Of a DNA stretch of 64,000 nt, positions 55,106-63,779 are shown piece by piece. The translations under genes and the position numbers were made by a program. The notes beneath the pieces are model-generated. The model had not been told where the DNA came from and made no database searches. It saw nothing but the letters and a program-made list of their open reading frames with translations. Origin of the DNA: a virus; the IMG/VR virus record IMGVR_UViG_3300021130_000224, positions 44,422 through 108,421 of that record. One strand, written 5' to 3'. Positions within the stretch are counted from its first letter, which is position 1. Every line of letters begins with the position of its first letter.

Positions 55106-55259
55106 CTTCTTCTACATTTAAGTACTTGTCCAATATTGGCCAGAGGTCATCAAGTTTGATGCCATCTTCACAACCTAGTAGCTCATTATCCCATACAGAA
55201 ACAGAGGCCCAGGTTATTTCCCGAGCCATCTGATCATATTGTTCTTTTGTTAGCTGCAT
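55086..55259 (-). CDS. Small acidic protein (57 aa)
   Basis: A 58-codon frame (MQLTKEQYDQMAREITWASVS...) fills the gap between the 194-aa and 145-aa genes. The start is 2 bases from the upstream stop. It is acidic and partly helical. The composition and packing match the surrounding genes, so I regard it as real. Confidence 0.55.
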   Translation of the reverse strand: MQLTKEQYDQMAREITWASVSVWDNELLGCEDGIKLDDLWPILDKYLNVEEDGKISD

Positions 55260-55260
55260 A

Positions 55261-55845
55261 TTATGCCTGTTGGATCTTCTGCATGTACTTAACTACCATG
55301 GCTGCATGTTCTTTTTGGAACTCTACCATGATGTCACGGTTACCTTTAGTCATAGAGCCCGGTATTTCTGGCAGGACTACTGCATCCAGCATCCTGGCCA
55401 TCTCGATCTTTTCCTGCATTACCTTGATGAAGTCATCAGTGCTTTGAGGTTTGAACACAGGTGATTTACCATCTGTCATTCTACGTTGATAATTCTTCTT
55501 TTTAACAGGTTCTGGATTAAGAAAAGTTCCTGCCATTACTGTACTTACTTCTGTTGCTTCAGGTGTTACCTGATCTAGGTTGTTTGGGAACTGGTTGTTC
55601 TGATTTTGGTTTTCCATACTTATGTAATTGTTGATATTTTCTATAATAAACTCTCTTTCATCCTGCGTACACAATTGTTCGTCAAGAAGATATTGGTCTA
55701 TCTCAGTTATGTTTTTACCTTGATTGTACATGTTTACAACATTAGATAATACTTCAGGTGTAACATCATCACCATACATCACAACATCTCCTGTTTCTTC
55801 TTCTATTATTGAATTGTCACCAAGGATATATATTAACTTTTTCAT
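55261..55845 (-). CDS. Hypothetical protein (194 aa)
   Basis: The N-terminal part (MKKLIYILGDNSIIEEETGDVV...ERDEFIIENIN-like helices) and a Gln/Asn-rich linker (ENQNQNNQFPNN) precede a more basic domain with DGKSPVFKPQSTDDFIKVMQEKIEMARMLDAVVLPEIPGS. An internal ATG just before the linker could give a shorter form. The function is unknown. It follows the terminator of the SSB-like gene. Confidence 0.55.
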   Translation of the reverse strand: MKKLIYILGDNSIIEEETGDVVMYGDDVTPEVLSNVVNMYNQGKNITEIDQYLLDEQLCTQDEREFIIENINNYISMENQNQNNQFPNNLDQVTPEATEVSTVMAGTFLNPEPVKKKNYQRRMTDGKSPVFKPQSTDDFIKVMQEKIEMARMLDAVVLPEIPGSMTKGNRDIMVEFQKEHAAMVVKYMQKIQQA

Positions 55846-55854
55846 TTCTTTTAA

Positions 55855-55890
55855 TTTAAAATAGGAGAGGCTTTTACACCTCTCCTATGT
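55855..55890 (-). terminator. Rho-independent terminator after the SSB-like gene
   Basis: On the - strand a perfect 10-bp stem ATAGGAGAGG/CCTCTCCTAT (55861-55870 and 55879-55888) with loop TGTAAAAG is followed by TTTAAATTAA. It lies about 18 bases after the stop of the SSB-like gene. It limits read-through into the small-gene cluster. Confidence 0.8.
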
Positions 55891-55907
55891 GTTGTGAACT
55901 CTGGGAT

Positions 55908-56825
55908 TTAGAAATCTATATCATCAGCAGTTGTAGTAGTATTAACTACTTCATTACTTGCTTGTTGATAGTTATTAGGATCAAATGGTTGCAACATTGT
56001 AAGTGTAAAAGCACCATCACAACCATGCTTACCTTCAAGCTGCTCTTTCCACTTCTTTAGACCTTTGTCCAGTTCCCAGTTATTTGTAGACAAAGCAAAA
56101 CTTACTTTCTTCATCTGCCACTGCCCCAAAAACTCACCATACAGATTTTGGTACATTTTGGTTTCACCATCTTTCTCAGAAATGTAGACATAAGCAAGAG
56201 CTACTACATTAGTTGTCATTGCATCATCACCTGCCCTCAACTGAGAACGAAACTCATTATCTACAAACTTGTCAAAGTTTCTGAACATCTTATTGATGTC
56301 TAACAGTATGTTAGTTCTTTCAGAGAAGAAACTTACTTTACCAAACCATGAGCGTAGGAAGTTATAAAGATTAGCTTCACCTTGTATTGCTTCACGTACT
56401 TTCCTCTTACCAGTAAGCTCACCATCATCATCTTTAGTAATAAGACTACCATTCTTATCACGGAAGTCTGTAAACCAACTAGGTAAATTCTCTTCACTAT
56501 CTACCCATGTAGAACCTGCTACCTGGTTTACCCACTGCTTCTTGCCACTACCCTCAGACACTACAGGTTTATTTACTAAACGGAAACGAGTGTTGAATTT
56601 CTGCTTTTCTGGAGTATCTGCTTCCAACCAAAAACTAAGGGTAACAAAATCGTCACCTTTCTCTGTCTTACCTTCATAAACCTGATCTTTTGCATCTTCC
56701 TTCAGGTCATAACCTAACATTTCTGCCATCTCTTCCTTTGTAGGATTAACAGCAATAACTCTCATGCTTGCAATACCGGTATATAGATCTTTCTTGCCGG
56801 TACCTGTACTCTTGTGTAATTCCAT
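55908..56825 (-). CDS. Probable single-stranded DNA-binding protein
   Basis: The 305-aa protein ends with an acidic, aromatic-terminated tail (TTTADDIDF), the typical SSB tail that recruits partner proteins. Its core is beta-rich (VYEGKTEKGDDFVTLSFWLEAD, KFNTRFRLVN) and lies next to a Sak4-like ATPase, helicase and polymerase. The length is greater than bacterial SSB, as in other phage SSBs. No direct OB-fold signature can be proven by eye, so the assignment rests on tail, composition and neighbours. Confidence 0.65.
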   Translation of the reverse strand: MELHKSTGTGKKDLYTGIASMRVIAVNPTKEEMAEMLGYDLKEDAKDQVYEGKTEKGDDFVTLSFWLEADTPEKQKFNTRFRLVNKPVVSEGSGKKQWVNQVAGSTWVDSEENLPSWFTDFRDKNGSLITKDDDGELTGKRKVREAIQGEANLYNFLRSWFGKVSFFSERTNILLDINKMFRNFDKFVDNEFRSQLRAGDDAMTTNVVALAYVYISEKDGETKMYQNLYGEFLGQWQMKKVSFALSTNNWELDKGLKKWKEQLEGKHGCDGAFTLTMLQPFDPNNYQQASNEVVNTTTTADDIDF

Positions 56826-56861
56826 AACTTGTTTTTAATTGTTTTTGTTTCTAAAAATTGA

Positions 56862-57572
56862 TTAGACTGTATAATAAGATTTTGTACAGTCAAAAATGTA
56901 TTTACCATCATTGGGTATTTCTAAAAAGTTTTCACCATTTTTATCCGGGAACATGCCTTCAGGTACTTTTGTTGTAGTATCTTGTTCAAATGTTCGTAAG
57001 AAATACTGTGGTTTACCATCTTTTATTCTAGTACCCGTATAAAGAATTGTTGTAAAATGTTGCTCTAATTTTGACTCGAACTCCTTGCCGTGTACTGACA
57101 TCATTCTCTTTTTACCCTCACCTTCTACTTTTAACCATTCATCATGTGAGAACACAATGATATCCTTCTCAATATTCTTAAGGATCTCAATGTACTCATA
57201 CACTTGGCGATTGTAATTCCTGTAGATATCAAAGCCTGTAAAGTTTACAGACATTTCCTTATTAAGACTATTGAAAGCCATTGTTTGACTATCAATAATT
57301 ATTTGCGTAATGGTAGAATCTGCTCCATACTTTTCAAGATTAGCTTTGAATGATGACCAGTTCTTTGGCATACCCATATGCTTGAACGGTCCACCTTCTT
57401 TAAATGGAAGAGGTTTCCTCTCCATATTAATATACCCAGTAGTTTCTCTGTCTACTGTTTTAGCTAAATAACTTTTACCGGTACCACTTGGTCCAACAAT
57501 AGCTATTTTACTAAAAAATGTTCTGTTTAATGTAGATGCTTGTTTCTGCTCTACACCTTCTTTTGTACTCAT
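56862..57572 (-). CDS. Sak4-like RecA-fold ATPase
   Basis: The 236 residues have Walker A GPSGTGKS (27-34), a following YINMERKPLPF, Walker B TQIIIDSQTMAF and IIVFSHDEW, the RecA-core layout of Sak4-type phage recombinases and AAA-like ATPases. Length fits. Such proteins aid annealing of single strands together with SSB. The partner gene (SSB-like) is the next one. Confidence 0.75.
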   Translation of the reverse strand: MSTKEGVEQKQASTLNRTFFSKIAIVGPSGTGKSYLAKTVDRETTGYINMERKPLPFKEGGPFKHMGMPKNWSSFKANLEKYGADSTITQIIIDSQTMAFNSLNKEMSVNFTGFDIYRNYNRQVYEYIEILKNIEKDIIVFSHDEWLKVEGEGKKRMMSVHGKEFESKLEQHFTTILYTGTRIKDGKPQYFLRTFEQDTTTKVPEGMFPDKNGENFLEIPNDGKYIFDCTKSYYTV

Positions 57573-57589
57573 ATGAATTGATTAATTGG

Positions 57590-57751
57590 TTACGGTTGTT
57601 CTGTACCTCTAAGTACACCTATTTGGTACTCAAGGCCATCATTTAACTGATTAAGTTTTTCATTTTCTGCTTCAAGTTCTTCTACCCTATCTTTAAGCCA
57701 TTCTATTGTATCAACAGCTTCACTTACTCTTCTCTCTTCTTTGTAATCCAT
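57590..57751 (-). CDS. Small coiled-coil protein (53 aa)
   Basis: An ATG at 57751 opens a 54-codon frame in the gap between helicase and Sak4-like genes. The product is a clear Glu/Leu coiled coil (TIEWLKDRVEELEAENEKL). The ATG follows the helicase stop by 19 bases. Probably a real small gene; function unknown. Confidence 0.6.
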   Translation of the reverse strand: MDYKEERRVSEAVDTIEWLKDRVEELEAENEKLNQLNDGLEYQIGVLRGTEQP

Positions 57752-57770
57752 TTTGTTTTGTTTTTTATTG

Positions 57771-58883
57771 TTAGAGAAAATAAGCTCCTGATGTTACTTG
57801 TTCATATATAGTATCCTTAGTTTCTTTTATGCGAGGGAGTGTTGCAAATATTCCATACTCCGGATGCAATGCCATAGGAAACTGTACACCACTTGTACCA
57901 AAGGAGTTTTTTAAAATGTGTAATGATCTGTAGTAAGTTTTGAAATGTTCATCTCTAAAACCTTTTAGTGCATAACCATTTTCTTTATGCCCATCAAGGT
58001 CACCTACTATATGTCTGTACGGCTCAAATAAAGCAAGTACTACATCTGCATCATGTTGTGTCTGAGATGAATCAGCAAAGTCACTTAGTTTTGGAGCAAG
58101 ATCACCAAGTTTTAATCTTGTAACATCTGATAAACTTCTGTTTAACTGTTGTACAATAACTGGAGAGAAACCATAAACATCACGAGCTTCCCTCATTACT
58201 TTGCTGAACTTATCTATTTGACCTTTAGATTTATCTAAATCTTTCTCAGGTGAAAGTATACCAATATGGTCAACTATTACAAGGACAATATGATTAGGAT
58301 GATTTGGTACATACTGTCTACCTGCCAATATGTTTTCCATTGATTTGTCATTCTTATCCTTATCTATAATAGTTCCATGCTTTCTTGCAAACTGCTCAAG
58401 GTACATTGATATACCAGAAGGATTCTTACTACCTTCAAATGCAACAAGAAGATTATCCTTTTCCCATTCATCAAGTATTTTATAGTGTTCCTTTACCAGC
58501 ATATATTCCTGGTCGGTCATTTTAAAATTCTTATGCCTACTTAATACTTTCTTTGGAGGAATAGGAATGCCCTGTTCTGTAAATATCTTTCTTGCTAACC
58601 ACCTTGCACTATATTGGTACATTTTACGCTCCATGCCGAATAGGATAATAGACAATTTGATGTCATCATTCTTGTTCTTTAGATACCACTCAATAGGACG
58701 GATCATAAACATATCCTGGGCCAATGTAGATTTACCCGCAGAAGTCTCACCACCAACAACATAAGTAGTATTCTTGGCAATCTCAATATAATCACCAACT
58801 CTATTATACTCTACAGGTATAATACCAGCTTTGCCATTTCTGCCATTCTCAATCTCCTTATGTAATTGTTCTGATAAAGTCAT
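57771..58883 (-). CDS. Replicative DNA helicase, DnaB-like (SF4)
   Basis: From the ATG at 58883 (1 base after the upstream stop TAA; an upstream GTG adds 3 residues) the protein is 370 aa. It shows Walker A GGETSAGKST (44-53), IILFGMERKM, Walker B IVLVIVDHIG, PVIVQQLNR and DFADSSQTQHDADVVLALFEP. These are the motifs of the DnaB/T7 gp4 RecA-like helicase core. The N-terminal domain of bacterial DnaB is missing, as usual for phage forms. It unwinds the fork for the PolB enzyme encoded just upstream. Confidence 0.85.
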   Translation of the reverse strand: MTLSEQLHKEIENGRNGKAGIIPVEYNRVGDYIEIAKNTTYVVGGETSAGKSTLAQDMFMIRPIEWYLKNKNDDIKLSIILFGMERKMYQYSARWLARKIFTEQGIPIPPKKVLSRHKNFKMTDQEYMLVKEHYKILDEWEKDNLLVAFEGSKNPSGISMYLEQFARKHGTIIDKDKNDKSMENILAGRQYVPNHPNHIVLVIVDHIGILSPEKDLDKSKGQIDKFSKVMREARDVYGFSPVIVQQLNRSLSDVTRLKLGDLAPKLSDFADSSQTQHDADVVLALFEPYRHIVGDLDGHKENGYALKGFRDEHFKTYYRSLHILKNSFGTSGVQFPMALHPEYGIFATLPRIKETKDTIYEQVTSGAYFL

Positions 58884-58884
58884 A

Positions 58885-59361
58885 TTATGCACTGTTTGAT
58901 TCTATATCATCTGAAAGCTCCTTTAACTCCTCATCTTTGTAATACTTAAACTTACCACCATTAAGATAAGCAACGGTTGCTTTCATGTATTGAAAGTCAT
59001 TGTACTTAGGGTCTTTATGGTTGTAACTAGCTACTTTCCTCAACTCTATTTCTACCTTGAGGCAGTAGAGCATATCTTCGTCTGTAAATCCTGCAGCTTT
59101 CTTTGCTTCTTTATATGCTTTGAAGGTTTCTTCTTTCTTGTCTCTCAAACCTCTGGTACCGGTAAACTTCCTGCCTTTAAATAAGAAGTTCATACTTGCC
59201 GGATATGTACACCACCACTCTTGAAACGCTTCAGGGTAATCGTCTTCTGCCTTCTTCTGTCGAACTGGTCTGTATTGTTTGTGCCAGTCCTCGTAACCAC
59301 CATCAGGATTGCTCTGTAAGAACTCCTTAATGTTATTAAATTGAGGTAGTGTTACTGACAT
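58885..59361 (-). CDS. Hypothetical protein, possible helicase loader/partner
   Basis: The 158 residues contain YPEAFQEWWCTYPASMN...KKEETFKAYKEAKKAAGFTDEDMLYCLKVEIELRK...FQYMKATVAYLNGG. This resembles the C-terminal part of phage replisome organisers (fxxxWxxYP ... A...W ... L..G). The gene ends 1 base before the helicase start, so it is co-translated with it. Loader or organiser activity is an inference from both facts. Confidence 0.55.
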   Translation of the reverse strand: MSVTLPQFNNIKEFLQSNPDGGYEDWHKQYRPVRQKKAEDDYPEAFQEWWCTYPASMNFLFKGRKFTGTRGLRDKKEETFKAYKEAKKAAGFTDEDMLYCLKVEIELRKVASYNHKDPKYNDFQYMKATVAYLNGGKFKYYKDEELKELSDDIESNSA

Positions 59362-59416
59362 TTTGTGTATTTGAAAAGGGTTACGAATTTACAATAAATA
59401 ACCGGTACTTGCAAGT

Positions 59417-62400
59417 TTAAAACAAACTAAATTGACCGTTTTCTTTTGCTTTTCTTTGAATAACTTTTTCTGGCTCTATCTTGTCAATTATGACATATGC
59501 CTGGTCTATATAAAACTGATAATCAATTCCATAATCTTCCCAATTCTGTAATTTGAAAGGTCTGTTAAACAATACTTGCTGATTACTTTTTGATTCACAA
59601 GTAGATGTTTCCGGGCCAGTCTTATCAGAAGAAGCTTTCTTGATTTTATAAAGCTTTTCACCTTTACCTTTAGAGCAATAGTAACGTATCATTTTGTTTA
59701 GATCAGTTACAGTACCTATCTTTCTATCTACCTGACGATAGAAGTAATCTCTGGATGCCTTTTTTGCTATACAAAAGTCAAAGATGTTACGGTGATTTTT
59801 GATAGTATCTGCTACAACAATACCTTGAGTGAAGTACTTCTCCAATGCTATTGGAATAATACATTTGCTCTTATTCTTATACAGCTCATAACTTGTCAGG
59901 AAATCACCCTTTTTCTTTGTTCTTGCTTCAATAGATTTATTAATTGGAACAGCTTGAAACTTGTCATCTTTCCACATCCAATCAGCTTTCTTGACAGCTA
60001 TGTAATCGTTTACTGAAGTTTGAGCAAACATCTCATACTCTACGTACTCAAGGTTGCCCAATACATCATTACCAACTTCTGCTTCCCAGTCTTTACATAT
60101 CTCATAATACTCTTGTATTCTGTCTACTGGTACAAGACATTCCATACCATCTGTATTAGCAGAAGTAATCTTAAAACCAGCTATGCAAAAATCTTCAATG
60201 AGCATAAATAGATCTATCTGACCACCTATAGTAACTTTCATGCCGGCAAAAGCATCATACTGCCAATCATAAGTATCACCAAGTTTACCAAAAGAACCAT
60301 TAAGTATCAATTTATAGGTTTCTTGAAAATTGTCATATTTCTTATCACCTGTTTCTTTAAATTTCTTTTTGGCCTCAAGTCGCTTAGAGATATTCAATAC
60401 ATATGCTTCATTCCATTTAGGACCAAGATGTACTGGATAAATACCCCTTTTACGAATAATATTTGGATACATTGCATTTATGTTAGCTTACTGTCTCCAG
60501 TAAGATCGGACTATATCATAATTTCTTTTAGTTCCTGAGTCCATAAATATCCATAAGCTGTAGGTTTTTTACCTGAACAAGCTCCGTATATCGGACCTCT
60601 TTTGTATGTTGGATTTTCTGTCAATATTTCAAGCATGGTATTCCAAGTTTTAATTAAATCACCATCTTTTGATAATTGATGTATTAGGTATCTCGAACGA
60701 GATTTTGATAAATTCACACTCATTTCTTTTAATTTATTTGGATTATTTTTCCAGAAATCATGTGAACATTTCTTTCGTTCTTCAGGGTCCTGAAATCTTT
60801 TGATTTGAGCAGTTCTAAGTTTCTCACGAGTATCATTACTTACAATTAAACCTGTAGATGAATCTTCTCTTTTATTATAACCAAATTTTGGATTTAGCGA
60901 GTCTAAATGCTTCATCCAATACAGCTCCTTTTCTGCCATTACAGAAACTTCTGTATATTCTGCTACAAAATATTCAAATGAGTCTCGACCGTATTTATGC
61001 CAGGCACGTATCAGGTGATCATTCTCCCTATCTCTTAATTTCTTATTCAGAGCAGTTACATGATCATTAATTCTCCTATAGATACATAATGCCTTACCGA
61101 CATAAACTTTACCGTTTTTGGTATTCCTAATTACATATATACCCGACTTTCTTAAATCTCTGCTTCTAAATAATTTCATAATGCAAATTTAATAAAGTTA
61201 GATGGATATATCCAACACATTCAAAGAACTTTTTTGAAACTTTCCCTGTTTAGTCTCTGAACCTTCATCCGACCCTGTGGATGCTTGGCTGCTGATTGGC
61301 TAATCCTTATCTCTTTTACTATACTGTAGTCATTACTGCTACAGGGAGTGTACAAGGCTCTAAAGCTATTCCAGTCAATTTAAGGAATTTTAGTTGGGCC
61401 ATATTGTCCTTAACCCAACGTCTGCAGAAATAAGAATATGACCTTCAGGTATATGTATTTTTTTAGGCTTGTCTTGTGAATGACAGCCACCTTTAGCAAA
61501 CATAAAAGTTGTACCATTTTGAATAAGTGGAAACTCTTGTTTCTCATTAAGATTGATTTTTACATTGCCTACATCTTTGAAAAAATCTTGAAATTGCTTT
61601 GTTTGAAATTTCATGTAATCAGGGTAACAATCTTTAAAACAGAAACCAGTTTTGGTTTTTCTCTCTTTTACCTTTTTGTATAGCTGATCTTCATTTAACT
61701 TTGATAGACTGAGATAAGATTTTTTATTGAGCTCTGTACCAATTTTTACATCATTCCAGTTAATAGCTGTATGCGGTAACTTGTACTCATCAATCAGATC
61801 AAGACGAAGCTGTACTTTGTTCTTACCTTTATAATCAGGATGATCAGTATCACCAGTACATGCTTTATACAGGTTGTAAGTAGCAAATACATCATTATAA
61901 CAGTAAGCTATTACTTCATCTATCTCTTCAGAAGTTAACTCCTCTTTTCTGAAATCTATTGGTAATTCTTCAATATCACCATCCAATGAAAACTCTGTCC
62001 ACTTTAAGGACGTTCTCTTAGCATCATTATTAAAATGAAGTAGAAGGAACAAATCAATTTGCTTGAAACTAAGGTAGTATTCTTTATATTTTGGTGGTAA
62101 ATCATAGTTTCTATCATCAATTGTTTTTTGTGCAAAATAGAAGATCTCATCAAGCACTTGTCTCCAGGTATAATGTGTCCAATCTTCATGATTATCAATT
62201 ATGTGCTGTAACACTTGTCCGTCAAAGTGTACACCATTATAGGTAATCAGAAAATCTCTATCATACTCTAACAAATGCTTGACAAGACCATCTATCTCAT
62301 TCTTCCTGAAAGATATCTCAAACTCAAACTTTTTGTCTTGTTGAGGATCATAACCACAGTAAAGAAACATACAAAAATATGTTTCTATGTCACAAATTTC

Positions 62401-62424
62401 TACTTTCAGGTCGTTAGTATTCAT
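59417..62424 (-). CDS. polB: DNA polymerase, family B, split by a group I intron (exons 61413-62424 and 59417-60474)
   Basis: Exon 1 holds a 3'-5' exonuclease domain: CDIETY (Exo I, DxE), YNGVHFDG (Exo II, NxxxFD) and YCYNDVF (Exo III, YxxxD). Exon 2 holds LNGSFGKLGD (motif B, KxxxNSxYG-type) and SANTDGMECLV (motif C, DTD-type, D conserved). The intron splits motif A, where joining restores SADVGSMYPNI. The exons add up to 2070 bases, 690 codons. Joined length 689 aa. It is the replicative polymerase of the phage, encoded upstream of the helicase partner, helicase, Sak4-like and SSB-like genes. Removing the intron is required for activity, because the catalytic Asp and the YPN of motif A are on different sides. 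Confidence 0.9.
60475..61412 (-). ncRNA. Group I intron inside polB motif A
   Basis: The 938-nt element begins TAAGGACAATATGGCCC and ends AACATAAATG. The last seven exon bases GUUGGGU pair with GCCCAAC in the intron, a perfect 7-bp P1 with U.G at the splice site, and the intron ends in G. Core elements: CCAATCAGCAGCCAAGC, GGTTCAGAGACTA (R/P7, region 61251-61262) and GATATAGTCCGATC (S/P7', 60504-60517). Splicing creates DVGSMYPN in frame. It contains a GIY-YIG endonuclease gene whose stop codon lies inside the S element. Confidence 0.92.
60511..61179 (-). CDS. GIY-YIG homing endonuclease encoded in the polB intron
   Basis: The 222-aa protein starts with the GIY-YIG nuclease domain: SGIYVIRNTKNGKVYVGKA (GIY at about 13-15, YVG at about 25-27), the Arg-containing helix IYRRINDH, and the catalytic Glu in MAEKELYWMK. 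The C-terminal half (DDTREKLRTAQIKRF-like region, then YKRGPIYGACSGKKPTAYGYLW) looks like NUMOD-type DNA-recognition modules. It would cut intron-less polB alleles at the insertion site and drive intron spread. The TAG stop is embedded in the conserved intron core. Confidence 0.88.
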   Translation of the reverse strand: MKLFRSRDLRKSGIYVIRNTKNGKVYVGKALCIYRRINDHVTALNKKLRDRENDHLIRAWHKYGRDSFEYFVAEYTEVSVMAEKELYWMKHLDSLNPKFGYNKREDSSTGLIVSNDTREKLRTAQIKRFQDPEERKKCSHDFWKNNPNKLKEMSVNLSKSRSRYLIHQLSKDGDLIKTWNTMLEILTENPTYKRGPIYGACSGKKPTAYGYLWTQELKEIMI

Positions 62425-62431
62425 AAACTAT

Positions 62432-62668
62432 TTATTTAAAAGTTACATCTTCATCTTCTATAATTATCTCAGGTTTCTTTTCTTGTTTAGGGGCAGAAGT
62501 TGTTACAATTATTGCATCTGCAAAGCTATCTAAACCTACCTGTAGCTTAGTAAACATTTGCAAGTCTACAGGTTGTTGACACAGCTCCTTTAACAGTTCT
62601 TTTTCCCGGTCATTTGATGGTACTAATACCAGTTGTATCTTCCCGTTGATAATAAAATTCGTCTTCAT
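62432..62668 (-). CDS. Hypothetical protein (78 aa)
   Basis: Short beta-start (FIINGKIQLVLVPSNDREKELLKELCQQ) followed by an acidic tail (IIIEDEDVTFK). Lies 7 bases upstream of polB and overlaps the 114-aa gene by 4 bases, so part of the same operon. Function unknown. Confidence 0.55.
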   Translation of the reverse strand: MKTNFIINGKIQLVLVPSNDREKELLKELCQQPVDLQMFTKLQVGLDSFADAIIVTTSAPKQEKKPEIIIEDEDVTFK

Positions 62669-63009
62669 GCTTTACAATTTTTGCAGTCAGCTATTTGTGA
62701 CATCAGCTTCATACTATGAACAATAAGTTTTTCCTTAGCAGTAATACCTGTCACTTTAGTATTTCTGTCAATATAAAATGTTGCAGCTTTTACCCTAACA
62801 TCTCTTCTTGCATTCTGAAGATTCATAAGAATTTCTTTTTTACGAGCTTCAGATGCAATCCATCTTTGTTGGCCGGTTGGTCTTGCATAAACCTGACTAA
62901 TAAATTCCCGGCTGGCTCGAGGTTTTGGTACAGGACTATAAACTGTGCCCATAATTGCAGTACCTGCCATAACGAGGATTCCTCCTACTTTGTTTCTTTT
63001 TAGTCTCAT
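62665..63009 (-). CDS. Hypothetical protein (114 aa)
   Basis: Basic N-terminus with a short hydrophobic stretch (VGGILVMAGTAIMG, about 8-21), then PKPRASREFISQVYARP and basic helices; the C-terminus has a CKNCKA pair of cysteines. Possible small DNA-binding or membrane-associated protein; not recognised. Confidence 0.5.
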   Translation of the reverse strand: MRLKRNKVGGILVMAGTAIMGTVYSPVPKPRASREFISQVYARPTGQQRWIASEARKKEILMNLQNARRDVRVKAATFYIDRNTKVTGITAKEKLIVHSMKLMSQIADCKNCKA

Positions 63010-63039
63010 GTTTTTGAATTTTTGATTGTGAGTAAAAAT

Positions 63040-63567
63040 TTATAAACCTTTTTTGATTTTTTCTATACAGAGCATATAACCAATGCAATCAACTATCGAG
63101 TCTCTTTTTTCACAATTATCCTGGTTGGCCCGGCATATTTTTAACCAGCCCATTGCTAAACCAACTTGTTCTGATGTGATCTTTGTTTTAAAGATTACTT
63201 CCCAACCTTTAGCAATGTCAGCAAAGTTATCTGATGTCTTACCGTAGTCTTTCTCACGGTCACCATATACAAGTGATTGTGCTTCTTCTGCTACTGTTTT
63301 ACTTTGGGGAGGAGTAATATCTGCTACAGGTATTGTCACTGGTTTTACATAAGGTATAAGATCAGATTCGTTATAAAGATTACCTGTTACTCGTTTATTT
63401 GATGTATTGCAAACATAAAAACTTGAACCTATGTCTGCTATATACAAGTAGTTTTGACCTGTAGTCTGTGCAATTTCCCAAAATTCACATTGATTTAATT
63501 TAATTGTACCACTAGTCTTTGTTATTGGTACTACTTTATCTCCTATTTTATACTTTGGATTCTCCAT
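63040..63567 (-). CDS. DUF6378-like protein (MazG-related fold)
   Basis: The N-terminal 85 residues are beta-rich and unassigned. The C-terminal 85 residues read AQSLVYGDREKDYGKTSDNFADIAKGWEVIF...QVGLAMGWLKICRANQDNCEKRDSIVDCIGYMLCIEKI. This is the layout of DUF6378 (gDR..DYG..., K..R......DS..D..GY), a helical domain common in phages and probably related to nucleotide pyrophosphatases. Together with the MazG-like protein it would modulate nucleotide pools; that is inferred. Confidence 0.65.
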   Translation of the reverse strand: MENPKYKIGDKVVPITKTSGTIKLNQCEFWEIAQTTGQNYLYIADIGSSFYVCNTSNKRVTGNLYNESDLIPYVKPVTIPVADITPPQSKTVAEEAQSLVYGDREKDYGKTSDNFADIAKGWEVIFKTKITSEQVGLAMGWLKICRANQDNCEKRDSIVDCIGYMLCIEKIKKGL

Positions 63568-63579
63568 TTTTAATTTGCT

Positions 63580-63774
63580 TTAATAAGATTCAAATTCCAT
63601 TTTACGACCAAACGGTCCCGGATCATTTTGGTTGTTGTATTCTGTACACATCTTCCGGGCTTCTTCTATACTAAGATTGTTCCTTACAGGTGTCTTTCTA
63701 CCAAGAGCAGGAACTAACTTACCCTTAGCATCTTTCTTCCACCAAGTACGAATAAATGTTCTGTAGTTATTCAT
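63580..63774 (-). CDS. Small basic protein (64 aa)
   Basis: Short and basic (MNNYRTFIRTWWKKDAKGKLVPALGRK) with an EEARKMCTEYNNQNDPGPFGRKMEFE end that resembles small phage proteins with an 'eA..mC..YN..n.pG..g.K.e.e' pattern. Function unknown. Confidence 0.55.
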   Translation of the reverse strand: MNNYRTFIRTWWKKDAKGKLVPALGRKTPVRNNLSIEEARKMCTEYNNQNDPGPFGRKMEFESY

Positions 63775-63779
63775 AAGTT

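Noticed and set aside
59417-60472. Reading the 351-aa frame starting MYPNII as a separate polymerase gene
   Set aside because: It begins in the middle of motif A and lacks the exonuclease domain and catalytic Asp, which are in the upstream exon.
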